Part shown: one piece after another, positions 1 to 8,793 of the stretch
How positions within the stretch are numbered: the stretch's first letter is position 1
Layout of the letters: every line of letters starts with the position of its first letter
NCBI GenBank assembly: GCA_014649555.1
Contig: BMTG01000003.1
Coordinates: forward strand, 124,001-188,000
From: Streptomyces globisporus
Lineage (GTDB): Bacteria; Actinomycetota; Actinomycetes; Streptomycetales; Streptomycetaceae
DNA length: 64,000 nt
Direction: 5' to 3'
Translations under genes and position numbers: made by a program
The notes under the pieces: generated by a model
Told to the model about the DNA's origin: nothing
The model's database searches: none
Seen by the model: the letters and a program-made list of their open reading frames with translations, nothing else

Positions 1-79
1 ACACGTCGTTCGTGGAGATGTCGGCCGCGTTGATGAGGAACGCGATGAAGAACAGGACTGCGGCAGCTATACCGAGCAT
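1..79 (-). CDS. small membrane protein, 3' part outside window
   Basis: Reads leftwards from an ATG at 79-77 and runs off the window start. The 26 visible residues (MLGIAAAVLFFIAFLINAAD then ISTNDV) form one hydrophobic N-terminal segment, so a short single-pass membrane protein is likely. An AGGAG ribosome binding site lies directly upstream (around 81-90). Such tiny hydrophobic proteins are common in Streptomyces; no function is assigned. The C-terminus is not visible. Confidence 0.55.
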   Translation of the reverse strand, partial: MLGIAAAVLFFIAFLINAADISTNDV

Positions 80-170
80 GGGGAGCTCCTTCCGAGCGGT
101 GACCTCCGTGTGCCCGGGATCGCGGGACGTACGCCGGGGTGCGCCTGCCCGAACTCACCGGGGCAGGCCG

Positions 171-605
171 TCAGTCGGCGGTGTGGTCCGGATGCCCCTG
201 GGTCCGCCGGGCCGCCTTCATCTCGGCTTCGTGAAGATGGTCGCGGCCCTCGGCGAGTTCCTGTCTGATCTCCCGTTCGATCGCCCGGAACACGTCGTAG
301 TAGGTGGCGTTGTACTCCTCGACGATCTGGAACGTCCAGTGCCCGGGGATGACGTTGCGGCCGAGGATCTCCCGTTCGACCTGATCGGCCCGGCGCCCGT
401 GTCCCGCCGCGCGGAGCAGTCGTACGGCATCGTCGAGTGCCAGGTCGGCGCTCCCGGTGAGCTGATGGAACTCGTAGAGAGCGCCGCGAGCCCGCTCGGC
501 TGTCTCCAGCGCCTTCGACAGAGCCCCCAGGGCCTCCACGGTCGTGTCGGTGACGCCTTCGGGCCGCCGGTGCCGCGGATCGGGCGGAGGGGTTCCAGCG
601 TTCAT
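171..605 (-). CDS. conserved hypothetical protein, helical
   Basis: 144-residue protein of unknown function. The ATG at 605 was chosen because an AAGGAG box sits about seven bases upstream; an in-frame upstream extension is low-complexity Arg/Gly/Pro sequence and looks non-coding. The protein is predicted by eye to be mostly helical: a central helix rich in Ala/Leu (ALSKALETAERARGALYEFH) and a charged C-terminal helix. No catalytic motif or membrane segment is seen. It lies between a small membrane protein and a Spo0M-like gene on the same strand and may share a transcript with either. Confidence 0.75.
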   Translation of the reverse strand: MNAGTPPPDPRHRRPEGVTDTTVEALGALSKALETAERARGALYEFHQLTGSADLALDDAVRLLRAAGHGRRADQVEREILGRNVIPGHWTFQIVEEYNATYYDVFRAIEREIRQELAEGRDHLHEAEMKAARRTQGHPDHTAD

Positions 606-764
606 GGGACTCCTTGTCCACGGGGCGGCCGTTCGCTCCCCCCTTCCTACCCGCAATCCCCCGCTCCCGCCGGGGCCGATCGGCGAAGTGGACGAGCGTC
701 CGGGCCGCACGGGCGGGCCGGAAGGGCGGGCTGCTCCCCTCCTTCCGGCCCGGGGCTCCCCCGG

Positions 765-1727
765 TCAGCCCTCTTCCTCGCTCTCCTCGTCCTCCTCGCC
801 CTCGAAGGCGTCACCGATCTCGTCGACGACCTCGGCCGCGACCAGGCCGCCGACGACCCCCACGGCCACGCCCGCCGCGACCCCGGCCACCACCGCGCCC
901 GTACCGGGGCCCGAGCGGTGCCCGTCGCCGTGCGAGGGAGTCACGGCATGGCCCTCGTGGCCGGCGATGACCTCCTTCAGCCAGGCGTCGACCTGGGCGT
1001 TCCAGTCGGTCTGCGGGACCGCGTGGTGGGATGCGGTGAAGCGGTGCACCGTGTCGTGGCCCTCGGAGAAGAGCCCGGCGCGCTTGTCCGCCTCGATGAC
1101 GATCTCCAGGCCGCCCGGTGCGGCGATGAAGGTCACCTCGATCTCGTTCACGGTGTGCGCGTGGCCGGCGGGCGGGAGGATCTCGATCTCCTGGTAGCAG
1201 GGCAGCTGCTGGCCGGTGCCACGGATGTGGCCGAGCTCCAGGTCCGCGGACCTGAAGGCGTAGCCGAGCTGCCCGAAGGCCTCCAGGATCGCTTCCTGCG
1301 CGGGGAGCGGTCCCACCGCGAGCGCGTCGAGGTCGCCCTTGTCGCGTGCCCCCGCGATCTCCAGCTCCGTCCGGATGCCGAGCACGGGACCGAGGTGCTG
1401 GCCGTGGAGTTCGGTGATCGGCGTCTCCCACGGCAGGGTGACGGTGAAGGGCACCGTGTGGTCGGCCTCCTCCGCCAGCCGGAATCCACCGCCGACGGTG
1501 AACCGTTCGAGGACGACCGTGCCCTCGTCCTCTTCCTCCTGGCCCTCCCTCTCGACCCGGGCGACGAGGAGAAGGGAGATCCGGTCGACCGTCACCTCCG
1601 ACCCGCCGCCCCGCAGGCGGACCTCCCCGGAGAGGGGACCACCGGGCAGGGCCGGGCCGGGATGGAGAACGGTGTCGACCGAGGGGCCACCGACCCCGAG
1701 GGCTCCGAGCAACTTCTTGAACACCAT
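765..1727 (-). CDS. Spo0M-family (arrestin-like) sporulation-control protein
   Basis: 320 residues. The N-terminal two thirds match the Spo0M/SpoOM pattern: start MVFKKLLGALGVGGPSVDT, then beta-rich halves with 'GEVRLRGG', 'PFTVTLPWETPIT' and 'HVGPVLGIRTELEIAGA'-like arrestin strands. Spo0M proteins are cytoplasmic scaffold-like factors that influence sporulation and division in Bacillus; the role in Streptomyces is inferred only. The C-terminal tail is unusual: a Gly/Ala/Val-rich hydrophobic stretch (about residues 278-305) followed by a very acidic end (EGEEDEESEEEG), so a membrane-associating tail is possible. The start is the ATG at 1727; longer in-frame extensions lack a ribosome binding site and do not resemble the family. 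Confidence 0.85.
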   Translation of the reverse strand: MVFKKLLGALGVGGPSVDTVLHPGPALPGGPLSGEVRLRGGGSEVTVDRISLLLVARVEREGQEEEDEGTVVLERFTVGGGFRLAEEADHTVPFTVTLPWETPITELHGQHLGPVLGIRTELEIAGARDKGDLDALAVGPLPAQEAILEAFGQLGYAFRSADLELGHIRGTGQQLPCYQEIEILPPAGHAHTVNEIEVTFIAAPGGLEIVIEADKRAGLFSEGHDTVHRFTASHHAVPQTDWNAQVDAWLKEVIAGHEGHAVTPSHGDGHRSGPGTGAVVAGVAAGVAVGVVGGLVAAEVVDEIGDAFEGEEDEESEEEG

Positions 1728-2111
1728 GGGCGGCGTCCGCTCCTTCTGTGGATGGGCGACCGAGGGGGCGTGAGCCACCTCGCCGGGCAGAAGCTCCCGG
1801 GAGGTAAAGGATTTCCCGAGCCCGCAACCGCTACGCACGGTTCCGGCCATCAAGATCGCGGTCGGCCGCCCGCCACCGCGCCCCGTCACCCAGCGCGAGA
1901 AGCCTCCCCAGGACGGCACTCCGTGTGACGCCCGCCACTCCCCATTGCTTTGCGCTCCCTTTACTATCTATCAGGCGGGTTTCACACCCGTCCCCCACCG
2001 TCGATCCCGACGACCCGAACAGAGAAGGAGCTGCGGCACCGCAATGGGTGAGCCTCCCAGTACGAACCGTGTCATCCCTGACCCCACACACCAGGGGACG
2101 GAGGTGACACG

Positions 2112-3449
2112 GTGAGCGAAGTAGTCCTTCTTCTCCTCGCCCTCGCGCTGACACTGGCCTGTGCGGTGTTCGTCGCGGCGGAGTTCTCGCTCACGACCAT
2201 CGAGCGGAGCGAGCTCGAACGCGCCGCGAAGGCCGGTGAGCGCGGCGCCGAGAGCGCACTCAAGGCGGCCAAGCGGCTCACCTTCCAGCTCTCCGGCGCC
2301 CAGCTCGGCATCACCGTGACCTCCCTGGTCATCGGCATGCTGGCCGAGCCGTCCCTCGCGGTGCTGCTGCGCGGCCCGCTGGAGGCCGTCGGGCTGCCGT
2401 CCGGCGCCGTGTCCACGGTCGCCACGCTCCTCGGTGTGGCCGTGTCCACCGTGGTCCTCATGGTCGTCGGCGAGCTGGTCCCGAAGAACTGGGCGATCTC
2501 CAGCCCGCTCGCGGTCGCCAAGGTCGTCTCGACCCCGCAGCGGGCGTTCACGGCTGCTTTCGGCCCGCTGATCCGGCACCTCAACAACACCGCGAACCGC
2601 TTCGTGCGGCGACTGGGCCTGGAGCCGGCCGAGGAGCTGGCCTCCGCCCGTACGCCGCAGGAGCTGATCGCGCTCGCCCAGCACTCCGCCCGCGAGGGCG
2701 CCATCGAGCAGGACTCGGCCGAGCTGTTCGTCCGTACCCTGCACCTGGCGGAACTGTCCGCCGAGAACGTCATGACGCCGCGCGTCGACGTCCGGGCGCT
2801 GGAAGCCCATGCCACGGCAGCCGACGCCGCCAACCTCACGCTGGCCACCGGCCTGTCCCGCTTCCCGGTCTACCGGGACAGCCTGGACGAGGTCATCGGC
2901 ACGGTCCACATCCGCGACGTCCTCGCCCTGGAGGCGTCGGAGCGGCCCCGGACCCCGGTCACGGCGCTCGCCACCGAGCCGCTCCTCGTCCCCGACTCGC
3001 TGCCCGTCGACCGGCTGCTGGCGCAGTTGCGCAAGCACCGGACGATGGCCGTGGTGATCGACGAGTACGGCGGTACGGCGGGCGTCGCCACCGTCGAGGA
3101 CATCGTGGAGGAGGTCGTGGGCGAGGTCCGCGACGAGCACGACCCCCATGAGCGCCCCGACCTCGCACCGGCCGAGCCGCTCGGCGACGGCCGCCAGGTC
3201 TGGGCGGCCGAGGGCAGCATCCGGCTGGACCAGCTCGACCGGATCGGGTTCACCGCGCCGGAAGGCCCGTACGAGACGCTCGCCGGCCTGCTCGCCAACC
3301 AGCTGGCCCGCATCCCCGTCCGGGCGGACCGGGTGGAGGTCGACGGCTGGCAGTTCGACGTGCTCGACATCGAGCATCACCGGGCCGACCGGGTCCGAAT
3401 CACCGCGCCCGTGCCGGCGCTGGCCCTCGTGGAGGAGGACGCCCGATGA
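2112..3449 (+). CDS. CNNM/CorC (hemolysin C-like) membrane transporter, first copy
   Basis: 445 residues with the classic order: N-terminal DUF21/CNNM membrane domain with four hydrophobic segments (about 1-190, including LGITVTSLVIGMLAEPS and VGELVPKNWA), a CBS pair (about 215-335, with NVMTPRVDV and SRFPVYRDSLDEVIGTVHI), then a C-terminal CorC/HlyC domain (about 350-435). These proteins are implicated in Mg2+/Co2+ efflux or ion homeostasis; the 'hemolysin' name is historical. GTG start at 2112 follows GGAGGTGACACG. The next gene is a paralogue and overlaps by four bases, so the two are translationally coupled and may form a heteromer. Confidence 0.92.
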   Translation: MSEVVLLLLALALTLACAVFVAAEFSLTTIERSELERAAKAGERGAESALKAAKRLTFQLSGAQLGITVTSLVIGMLAEPSLAVLLRGPLEAVGLPSGAVSTVATLLGVAVSTVVLMVVGELVPKNWAISSPLAVAKVVSTPQRAFTAAFGPLIRHLNNTANRFVRRLGLEPAEELASARTPQELIALAQHSAREGAIEQDSAELFVRTLHLAELSAENVMTPRVDVRALEAHATAADAANLTLATGLSRFPVYRDSLDEVIGTVHIRDVLALEASERPRTPVTALATEPLLVPDSLPVDRLLAQLRKHRTMAVVIDEYGGTAGVATVEDIVEEVVGEVRDEHDPHERPDLAPAEPLGDGRQVWAAEGSIRLDQLDRIGFTAPEGPYETLAGLLANQLARIPVRADRVEVDGWQFDVLDIEHHRADRVRITAPVPALALVEEDAR

Positions 3450-4462
3450 CCACGATTCAGCTCGCCATCGGCGCGCTCACCCTCCTCACCAACGCGTTCT
3501 TCGTGGGCGCGGAGTTCGCGCTCATCTCGGTCCGCCGCAGCCAGATCGAGCCGCAGGCCGTCCGGGGCAGCCGCCGTGCCAAGAGCACCCTGTGGGGCCT
3601 CGAACACCTGTCGGCCGCCATGGCCACCGCACAGCTCGGCATCACGATCTCCTCGCTGGTGCTGGGTGCCGTCGCGGAACCGGCCATCGCCCATCTGCTG
3701 GAGCCGCCGTTCGACGCGGTCGGCGTGCCCGACGCGCTGGTCCACCCGATCGCGTTCGTGATCGCGCTGACGCTGGCGACGTATCTGCACATGCTCATCG
3801 GCGAGATGATCCCGAAGAACATCGCGCTGGCCGCCCCCGTCGCCACCGCCCTGGCGCTGGGGCCGTCCCTGGTGGCCCTGACCCGGGCGCTGCGTCCGGT
3901 CATCTTCGGCATCAACGCCTTCGCCAACATGCTGCTGCGGCTGCTCAAGGTGGAGACCAAGGACGAGGTCGCCTCGGTGTTCACCGACGACGAGCTCGTA
4001 CGTCTGGTGGAGGACTCCAGCGACGCCGGGCTGCTGGCCCCGGCCGACGGCGAGCGGCTGCGGGACGCCCTGGAGCTCGGGACCCGGCCGGTCGGCGAGG
4101 TGATGGTCCCGCTGAACCGGACCGTCACCGTCGACCTGGGCATCACCCCGCAGGGTCTGGAGCGGGCCGCGGTCGCCTCGGGCTTCTCCCGGCTGCCGGT
4201 CACCGGGCCGGACGACGGGCTGCTGGGCTACTTCCACATCAAGGACGCCCTCGGCGTCGCCGAGCGCACCAAGGCGCTCCCGAAGAGCGCCCTCCACCCG
4301 GTCATCCGGGTCGAGATCGACACCCCGCTCGACGACACCCTCACCGCGATGCGCGCCGCCGGTACGCATCTCGCCGCGGTCACCGGAGGCAAGGGCACGG
4401 TCATCGGCTTCGTGACCATGGAGGACGTCCTGGACGAGCTGGTGGGAGCCGCCGCGGTCTGA
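3446..4462 (+). CDS. CNNM/CorC membrane transporter, second copy
   Basis: 338 residues, paralogous to the gene just upstream and overlapping it by ATGA. It has the DUF21 membrane domain (about 1-190, with the matching LGITISSLVLGAVAEPA and IGEMIPKN motifs) and a CBS pair (to residue 335), but lacks the C-terminal CorC/HlyC domain of its partner. In many actinobacteria such long and short forms occur side by side, which suggests one complex. A strong terminator follows at 4498-4533, so the operon is just these two genes. Confidence 0.92.
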   Translation: MTTIQLAIGALTLLTNAFFVGAEFALISVRRSQIEPQAVRGSRRAKSTLWGLEHLSAAMATAQLGITISSLVLGAVAEPAIAHLLEPPFDAVGVPDALVHPIAFVIALTLATYLHMLIGEMIPKNIALAAPVATALALGPSLVALTRALRPVIFGINAFANMLLRLLKVETKDEVASVFTDDELVRLVEDSSDAGLLAPADGERLRDALELGTRPVGEVMVPLNRTVTVDLGITPQGLERAAVASGFSRLPVTGPDDGLLGYFHIKDALGVAERTKALPKSALHPVIRVEIDTPLDDTLTAMRAAGTHLAAVTGGKGTVIGFVTMEDVLDELVGAAAV

Positions 4463-4497
4463 CCGGCCGTCGGTGAACACCGGCGTACGAAGCGGAA

Positions 4498-4533
4498 GAA
4501 GGGGCGGACCGTCGCGCGACGGTCCGCCCCTTC
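4498..4533. terminator. perfect 17-bp hairpin terminator after the CorC pair
   Basis: Left arm 4498-4514 and right arm 4517-4533 are exact reverse complements with a two-base loop, 35 bases after the stop codon of the second CNNM gene. The outer arms are A/T-richer (GAAGG/CCTTC), giving a short T-rich tail on the coding strand. Confidence 0.88.
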
Positions 4534-4587
4534 ACACTTCCGTGCAGGGGGCTCTACCGGGCTTGCCCTAACGCGTAAGCTCGGCGA

Positions 4588-5208
4588 ATGGCCAAGTACT
4601 TCGATGTCCATCCCGCAAATCCCCAGCCCCGCACCATCGGCACGGTGGTCGACAGTATCCGGTCCGGTGCGCTCGTCGCGTACCCCACCGACTCGTGCTA
4701 CGCCCTGGGATGCCAGTTGGGCAACCGCGACGCCATCGACCGGATCAAGTCGATCCGGAATCTCGACGACCGGCACCACTTCACACTCGTGTGCCACGAC
4801 TTCGCGCAGCTGGCGCAGTTCGTCCGTGTGGACAACGACGTGTTCCGCGCGGTCAAGGCGGCGACACCCGGCAGCTACACCTTCATCCTCCCCGCGACGA
4901 AGGAGGTCCCCCGCCAGCTGCTGCATCCGAAGAAGAAGACGGTCGGCGTGCGCATCCCCGACCACGTCGTCACCCAGGCACTGGTCTCCGAGCTCGGCGA
5001 GCCGCTGCTCTCCAGCACTCTGCTGCTGCCGGACGAGGAGGAGCCGCTGACGCAGGGCTGGGAGATCAAGGAGCGGCTCGACCACGAGGTGGACGCCGTC
5101 ATCGACTCGGGCGACTGCGGCACCGAGCCGACCACGGTCATCGACTTCTCCGGCGACGAGCCCGAGATCGTACGCCGCGGAGCCGGGGACACGTCCCGCT
5201 TCGAGTGA
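4588..5208 (+). CDS. YciO/Sua5/YrdC-family protein (threonylcarbamoyl-AMP synthase-like)
   Basis: 206 residues with the YrdC fold signature: an early 'IRSGALVAYPTDSCYALGC' segment, 'RIKSIRNLDDRHHFTLVCHD', 'PGSYTFILPATKEVPR' and 'KKKTVGVRIPDH'. Family members bind ATP, threonine and bicarbonate to make threonylcarbamoyl-AMP for tRNA t6A. This sequence looks closer to the YciO branch, whose activity in t6A synthesis is not settled, so the substrate is uncertain. ATG at 4588; length is normal for YciO. It stands alone after a terminator. Confidence 0.88.
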   Translation: MAKYFDVHPANPQPRTIGTVVDSIRSGALVAYPTDSCYALGCQLGNRDAIDRIKSIRNLDDRHHFTLVCHDFAQLAQFVRVDNDVFRAVKAATPGSYTFILPATKEVPRQLLHPKKKTVGVRIPDHVVTQALVSELGEPLLSSTLLLPDEEEPLTQGWEIKERLDHEVDAVIDSGDCGTEPTTVIDFSGDEPEIVRRGAGDTSRFE

Positions 5209-5239
5209 TCCGGGGCGGTGGCGGGGCAGACTGGCAGTC

Positions 5240-5872
5240 GTGACGGGTGAGCGACTGCGGTTCGACGGCTGGATCGCCGGTGTGGGGACGTCCTCGGGCA
5301 CCCGGCTGGTGATCGGTCACTGGCCGCGCTCGCCGTTCGGGGCGTTCAGCGACGTCATGGTCGAGCATCCGGACGGCGAACGGGTCCTGCTGGCCCCGTC
5401 CCGGCGGATCGCGGACTTCGTCGCCGCCACCTACCGCTTCGACCGGATCGAGGTGGTGCCGGTGTCCGTCACCGCCGTCGCCCCGGCCGGGGGCTCCGCC
5501 TGGCTCGTCGAGGCGGGGCCGCTGCGCCTGCGGCTGCGGACGGGGCGCCGGACGGCCCTCGGTCTGCTGCTGTCCACCGTGCCGGCCCCGTTCGCCCGGA
5601 GCCCGGTCTGGGCCGCGCTGTGCGACGTACCGGCCCGGTTGCTGATGCCCGGCGTACGCACTCTGGGCCGCGCGGGACCGGGGCGGCGCGAGTGGTACGG
5701 GGCGCGGGGCCTGCGCCCGGTCGTGGCGGCGGAGGCCGTGCTGGACGGGGTGAGCCTGGGCGCGCTCGCCCCGCTCGATCCGCCGGTCGCCTTCGGGTTC
5801 GGCTCCGCCCCGCGCAGCCCTTCGCTGGTCCGCGTCACCACAACGGTGGAACTCACGCCCGCCGGGCGGTGA
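5240..5872 (+). CDS. conserved hypothetical protein
   Basis: 210 residues from a GTG at 5240 (CAGTC-GTG; the ribosome binding site is weak, and a GTG two codons later is an alternative). No recognised motif. Beta-rich in appearance with aromatic and charged patches ('RFDGWIAGVGTSSGTRLVIGHW', 'SDVMVEHPDGERVLLAPS'). Hydrophobic stretches are too short for clear membrane spans and there is no signal peptide. It starts 31 bases after the YciO-like gene, so may be co-transcribed. I do not recognise its function. Confidence 0.75.
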   Translation: MTGERLRFDGWIAGVGTSSGTRLVIGHWPRSPFGAFSDVMVEHPDGERVLLAPSRRIADFVAATYRFDRIEVVPVSVTAVAPAGGSAWLVEAGPLRLRLRTGRRTALGLLLSTVPAPFARSPVWAALCDVPARLLMPGVRTLGRAGPGRREWYGARGLRPVVAAEAVLDGVSLGALAPLDPPVAFGFGSAPRSPSLVRVTTTVELTPAGR

Positions 5873-5988
5873 GAGCCCCCGCGGCCCCGCGCGGAGGCGC
5901 GGAGGCCATTTCCGGGCGGTCATCGGACCGCTCCCGAGGAGGTCCGGCCGGGGATGCGAGGGTGCGGGGCGCGTCGCAGGGTGGACCC

Positions 5989-6213
5989 ATGGCAAATCCC
6001 CCGATCGTCATCCACCGGCCGACCCCCTCGGGCGGCCGCCGGGTGACCGTCCACTACGAAGGCCGGGACGAGATACTCGGGCTGGCCCACAGCGACCACG
6101 ACGTGATCGTGTTCCTGAGCGAGGCCGGCCTCGAAGAAGCGGACCGGCTCCTCGACAACCCGGTCTGGGTGGAGTGGCGGGGCGGGCGGGCCCACAGCTA
6201 CGAGGCGGCCTGA
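5989..6213 (+). CDS. small conserved hypothetical protein
   Basis: 74 residues from an ATG at 5989 (MANPPIVIHRPTPSGGRRVT). The compact sequence has a basic N-terminal strand, a central 'YEGRDEILGLAHSDHDVIVFL' and a WxxWRGGRAH-like end. Codon use in this frame is strongly GC-ending, which supports a real gene over the overlapping longer frame that begins inside the previous gene. Function unknown; resembles small single-domain proteins seen beside many Streptomyces housekeeping genes. Confidence 0.72.
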   Translation: MANPPIVIHRPTPSGGRRVTVHYEGRDEILGLAHSDHDVIVFLSEAGLEEADRLLDNPVWVEWRGGRAHSYEAA

Positions 6214-6277
6214 GAGAGCCCGCCGCCACCCGCACCGCCTTGCCCCCCGTGTCACCCCGCCGCAGCCCGCACGCGGC

Positions 6278-6811
6278 TCACCCGCGCAGCCCGTCGAGGA
6301 TGGCCGAAACCGTCTCCTCGGGCGTCTGGCCGGAGGTGTCCAGCCACAGCCCGATCCGCGGTGTCCCGCTGCGCAGATACGCGTCGAACGCCTCGACCGT
6401 CCACGCCCCGTACCCGGTCTTGCCCCGCCCCTCCTCCCGCTCGCGCACGGTTCCCGGCGAAGGGGCGAGCACGACGACGTGCAGCGGGCGGGTGCGGACC
6501 CGGTCGACGTAGCGCGGCAGGTCCTCGCCGAGCACGATGTCCTGGACGACGGCCGTCCATCCGTCGTCCGCGTAGGCGTCGGCCACCTGTGCCGAGAGCC
6601 GCTGGCGCAGGTCGAGCTGGCGCCGCGCCTCCTCGGCCTCATCGGGTGTCATCTCCGCGCGGCCGGAGACGATCATGCGGCGGAAGACGTCGCCGCGCAC
6701 ATGGACCGCTCGCGGCAGGCTCTCCGCCAGGAGCTGGGCCACGGTGGACTTGCCCGCGGCCATCACCCCGGTGATCAGGACGACGCAGGGGCCCAGGCCG
6801 TCGGCCGTCAT
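6278..6811 (-). CDS. P-loop kinase / phosphotransferase-like ATPase
   Basis: 177 residues. Walker A is GVMAAGKST near residues 15-23, followed by 'HVRGDVFRRMI' and 'VVQDIVLGEDL', the pattern of small AAA/zeta-type kinases that includes antibiotic phosphotransferases of the chloramphenicol phosphotransferase type and shikimate-kinase-like folds. The C-terminus carries a lid-like Arg-rich segment (REREEGRGKTGYG). The ATG at 6811 overlaps the stop of the upstream ABC-F gene by four bases (ATGA), so the two proteins are translationally coupled. The substrate cannot be told from sequence; the ABC-F context suggests, but does not prove, a drug- or translation-related role. Confidence 0.82.
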   Translation of the reverse strand: MTADGLGPCVVLITGVMAAGKSTVAQLLAESLPRAVHVRGDVFRRMIVSGRAEMTPDEAEEARRQLDLRQRLSAQVADAYADDGWTAVVQDIVLGEDLPRYVDRVRTRPLHVVVLAPSPGTVREREEGRGKTGYGAWTVEAFDAYLRSGTPRIGLWLDTSGQTPEETVSAILDGLRG

Positions 6812-8484
6812 GCCGTGCCCGCCTGCGTGGATTCCGCGCTCCCGAACAGGTCGCGGATCTCGTCCACGTCGGTCTCCCGCAGCTCGTCGTCCAGGAGGAT
6901 CCACCGGGTGATGCCCACGGATTCCAGGAACGGCAGATCATGGCTGGCGATCAGGAGCGCCCCCTCGTAGGACTCCAGGGCGCTCGTCAGCTGGCGCACG
7001 CTGGCCAGGTCGAGGTTGTTCGTCGGCTCGTCCAGCAGGAGCAGCTGCGGGGCCGGGGCGGCGAGCATCGTCGCCGCGAGCGCGGCCCGGAAGCGTTCGC
7101 CGCCGGAGAGCGTGCCGGCCGGCTGCTCGGCGCGGGCGCCCTTGAAGAGGAACCGGGCGAGCTGGGAGCGGATCTGGTTGTCGGTGGTGCCCGGGGCGGT
7201 GCGGGCGACGTTGTCGGCGACGCTCAGCGCGTCGTCGAGGACGTCGAGGCGCTGCGGGAGGAATTTCAGCGGCACCGCCGCCGTGGCCTCTCCGGTGCTC
7301 GGCGCCAGCTCCCCGGTGAGCGTGCGCAGGAAGGTGGTCTTGCCGGCCCCGTTGCGGCCGATCAGGGCGATGCGCTCGGGTCCCTGCACATGGAGGCTGC
7401 CCTCGCGCAGCCGTCCGTAGGGGAGGCTCAGGTCCCGTACCGTCAGGACGGTGCGCCCCGCGGGCACCGCGGTATGGGGCAGGCTCACCTTGATCTCGGC
7501 GTCGCGTCGGATGGCCTCGGCGGCTTCCTCCCTGCGCTCACGGGCCTCGTCGAGGCGGTCCTCGTGCAGTCCGCGCAGCCGGTCCCCGGACTCCTGGGCC
7601 GAGCGCTTGCGCTCCCCCGCGACGATGCGCGGGGCCTTCCGCTGACCGTCCAGCTTCTTGTCGTGGCGCTGGCGGCGGGCCACCTTGATCCGGGTCTCCT
7701 CCAGCTCGCGCTGCTGACGGCGTACGTCGGCGTCGGCGGCGCGCAGCATCCGCCCGGCGGCCTCCTGCTGGACGGCGAGGGCCTCCTGGTAAGCGGACCA
7801 GCCGCCCCCGTACCAGCTGACCGAGCCCGAGCGGAGTTCGGCGATGCGGTCGACGCGCTCCAGCAGGTCCCGGTCGTGGCTGACGACGATCAGGATGCCG
7901 GTGCGCCAGGAGTCGACCGCGTCGTAGAGCCTGCGGCGGGCGAACAGGTCCAGGTTGTTGGTCGGTTCGTCGAGGAGGAGGACGTCCGGCCGTTCGAGGA
8001 GCAGCGCGGCCAGGCGCAGCAGGACGGTCTCCCCACCGGACAACTGCCCGACGGTGCGGTCCAGTTCGACGGCGCCGAGCCCGAGGGAGCCGAGGGTGGC
8101 CAGGGCGCGTTCCTCGACGTCCCAGTCGTCGCCGACGGTTTCGAAGTGCTCCTCCTGTACGTCGCCGGACTCGATGGCGCGCAGGGCGGCCCGCCGCTCG
8201 GCGATGCCGAGGGCGGCGTCGACGCGGAGGGCGGTGTCCAGGGTGATGTTCTGGGGCAGGTAGGCGAGGTTTCCGCCGACGGTGACGGACCCCGACGCGG
8301 GGTGCAGGAGTCCCGCGAACAGGCGCAGGAGGGTCGACTTGCCGGCGCCGTTGGCCCCGGCCAGACCGGTGCGGCCGCGGGGGACGGTGAGGGAGAGCCC
8401 GTCGAAGAGGTTCGTGCCGTCGGGCCACTGGAAGGTGAGGCTGGAGGCGGCGAGGGAGGCGCCGGGCGCGGTGGGATGGCTCAT
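6808..8484 (-). CDS. ABC-F family ATPase (ribosome-associated, possible antibiotic resistance)
   Basis: 558 residues with two ABC cassettes and no membrane domain. First cassette: Walker A GANGAGKST (43-51), signature LSGGE (148-152), Walker B LLLDEPTNNLDL (from 169). Second: Walker A GRNGAGKTT near 375 and LSGGERFR near 468. A charged linker (about 250-330) rich in Arg/Glu joins them, as in ABC-F proteins that bind the ribosomal E site; some protect ribosomes from antibiotics, others act as translation factors. The ATG at 8484 has only a weak GAGAAC box upstream, and the leader is long (see 8485-8793). It is the first gene of a two-gene operon with the P-loop kinase. Confidence 0.92.
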   Translation of the reverse strand: MSHPTAPGASLAASSLTFQWPDGTNLFDGLSLTVPRGRTGLAGANGAGKSTLLRLFAGLLHPASGSVTVGGNLAYLPQNITLDTALRVDAALGIAERRAALRAIESGDVQEEHFETVGDDWDVEERALATLGSLGLGAVELDRTVGQLSGGETVLLRLAALLLERPDVLLLDEPTNNLDLFARRRLYDAVDSWRTGILIVVSHDRDLLERVDRIAELRSGSVSWYGGGWSAYQEALAVQQEAAGRMLRAADADVRRQQRELEETRIKVARRQRHDKKLDGQRKAPRIVAGERKRSAQESGDRLRGLHEDRLDEARERREEAAEAIRRDAEIKVSLPHTAVPAGRTVLTVRDLSLPYGRLREGSLHVQGPERIALIGRNGAGKTTFLRTLTGELAPSTGEATAAVPLKFLPQRLDVLDDALSVADNVARTAPGTTDNQIRSQLARFLFKGARAEQPAGTLSGGERFRAALAATMLAAPAPQLLLLDEPTNNLDLASVRQLTSALESYEGALLIASHDLPFLESVGITRWILLDDELRETDVDEIRDLFGSAESTQAGTA

Positions 8485-8793
8485 GGGTGTTCTCGCAGTC
8501 GGAAGCGGAGGAACAAGGGGGCTTTGTATGCGAACAGCACGCGGCGACCCGGCCGGGGGCCGGAGAGTGGTGGGGAGAACAGTCCTGCGAAGGTGAGGGA
8601 CGGCTCAGCACCGAGGTCGCATCCACGCGGAAGTCACGGGCGGCGGAAAGCCGACAGCTTCGTGACCGTGTACGGGCCAGGGCCGTACCGCGCGATGATC
8701 GCGGACCTCAGATGCGCAACGTCCACCTCTATCGGAGACAACAGGACCCGCCCAGCGTAACGGAGGATCTTGCGGAGCGTCGAGGGGATTTGC
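8485..8793 (-). promoter_or_regulatory. long leader of the ABC-F operon with hairpins and a possible short uORF
   Basis: 309 bases without a main gene separate the ABC-F start from the mannosyltransferase end. Read on the minus strand there is a candidate promoter (TCGACG, 18 bases, TACGCT around 8757-8786), a hairpin around 8667-8689, a tiny ATG...TGA frame of five codons (MRPRC, around 8612-8629), a perfect 6-bp CCGGCC/GGCCGG hairpin around 8549-8565, and then the ABC-F start. Many ABC-F resistance genes are controlled by ribosome-mediated attenuation in such leaders. The elements are seen; their regulatory function is inference. Confidence 0.35.

Noticed and set aside
12..1928. Long plus-strand open frame (638 codons) over the Spo0M-like gene
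   Set aside because: It runs antisense to two well-supported genes, has Arg/Gly/Pro-rich translation and no ribosome binding site or recognisable motif; a shadow of GC-rich coding DNA.
6940..8760. 606-codon plus-strand frame opposite the ABC-F gene
   Set aside because: Gly/Glu/Arg-rich shadow of the minus-strand ABC-F gene, which has full family motifs.
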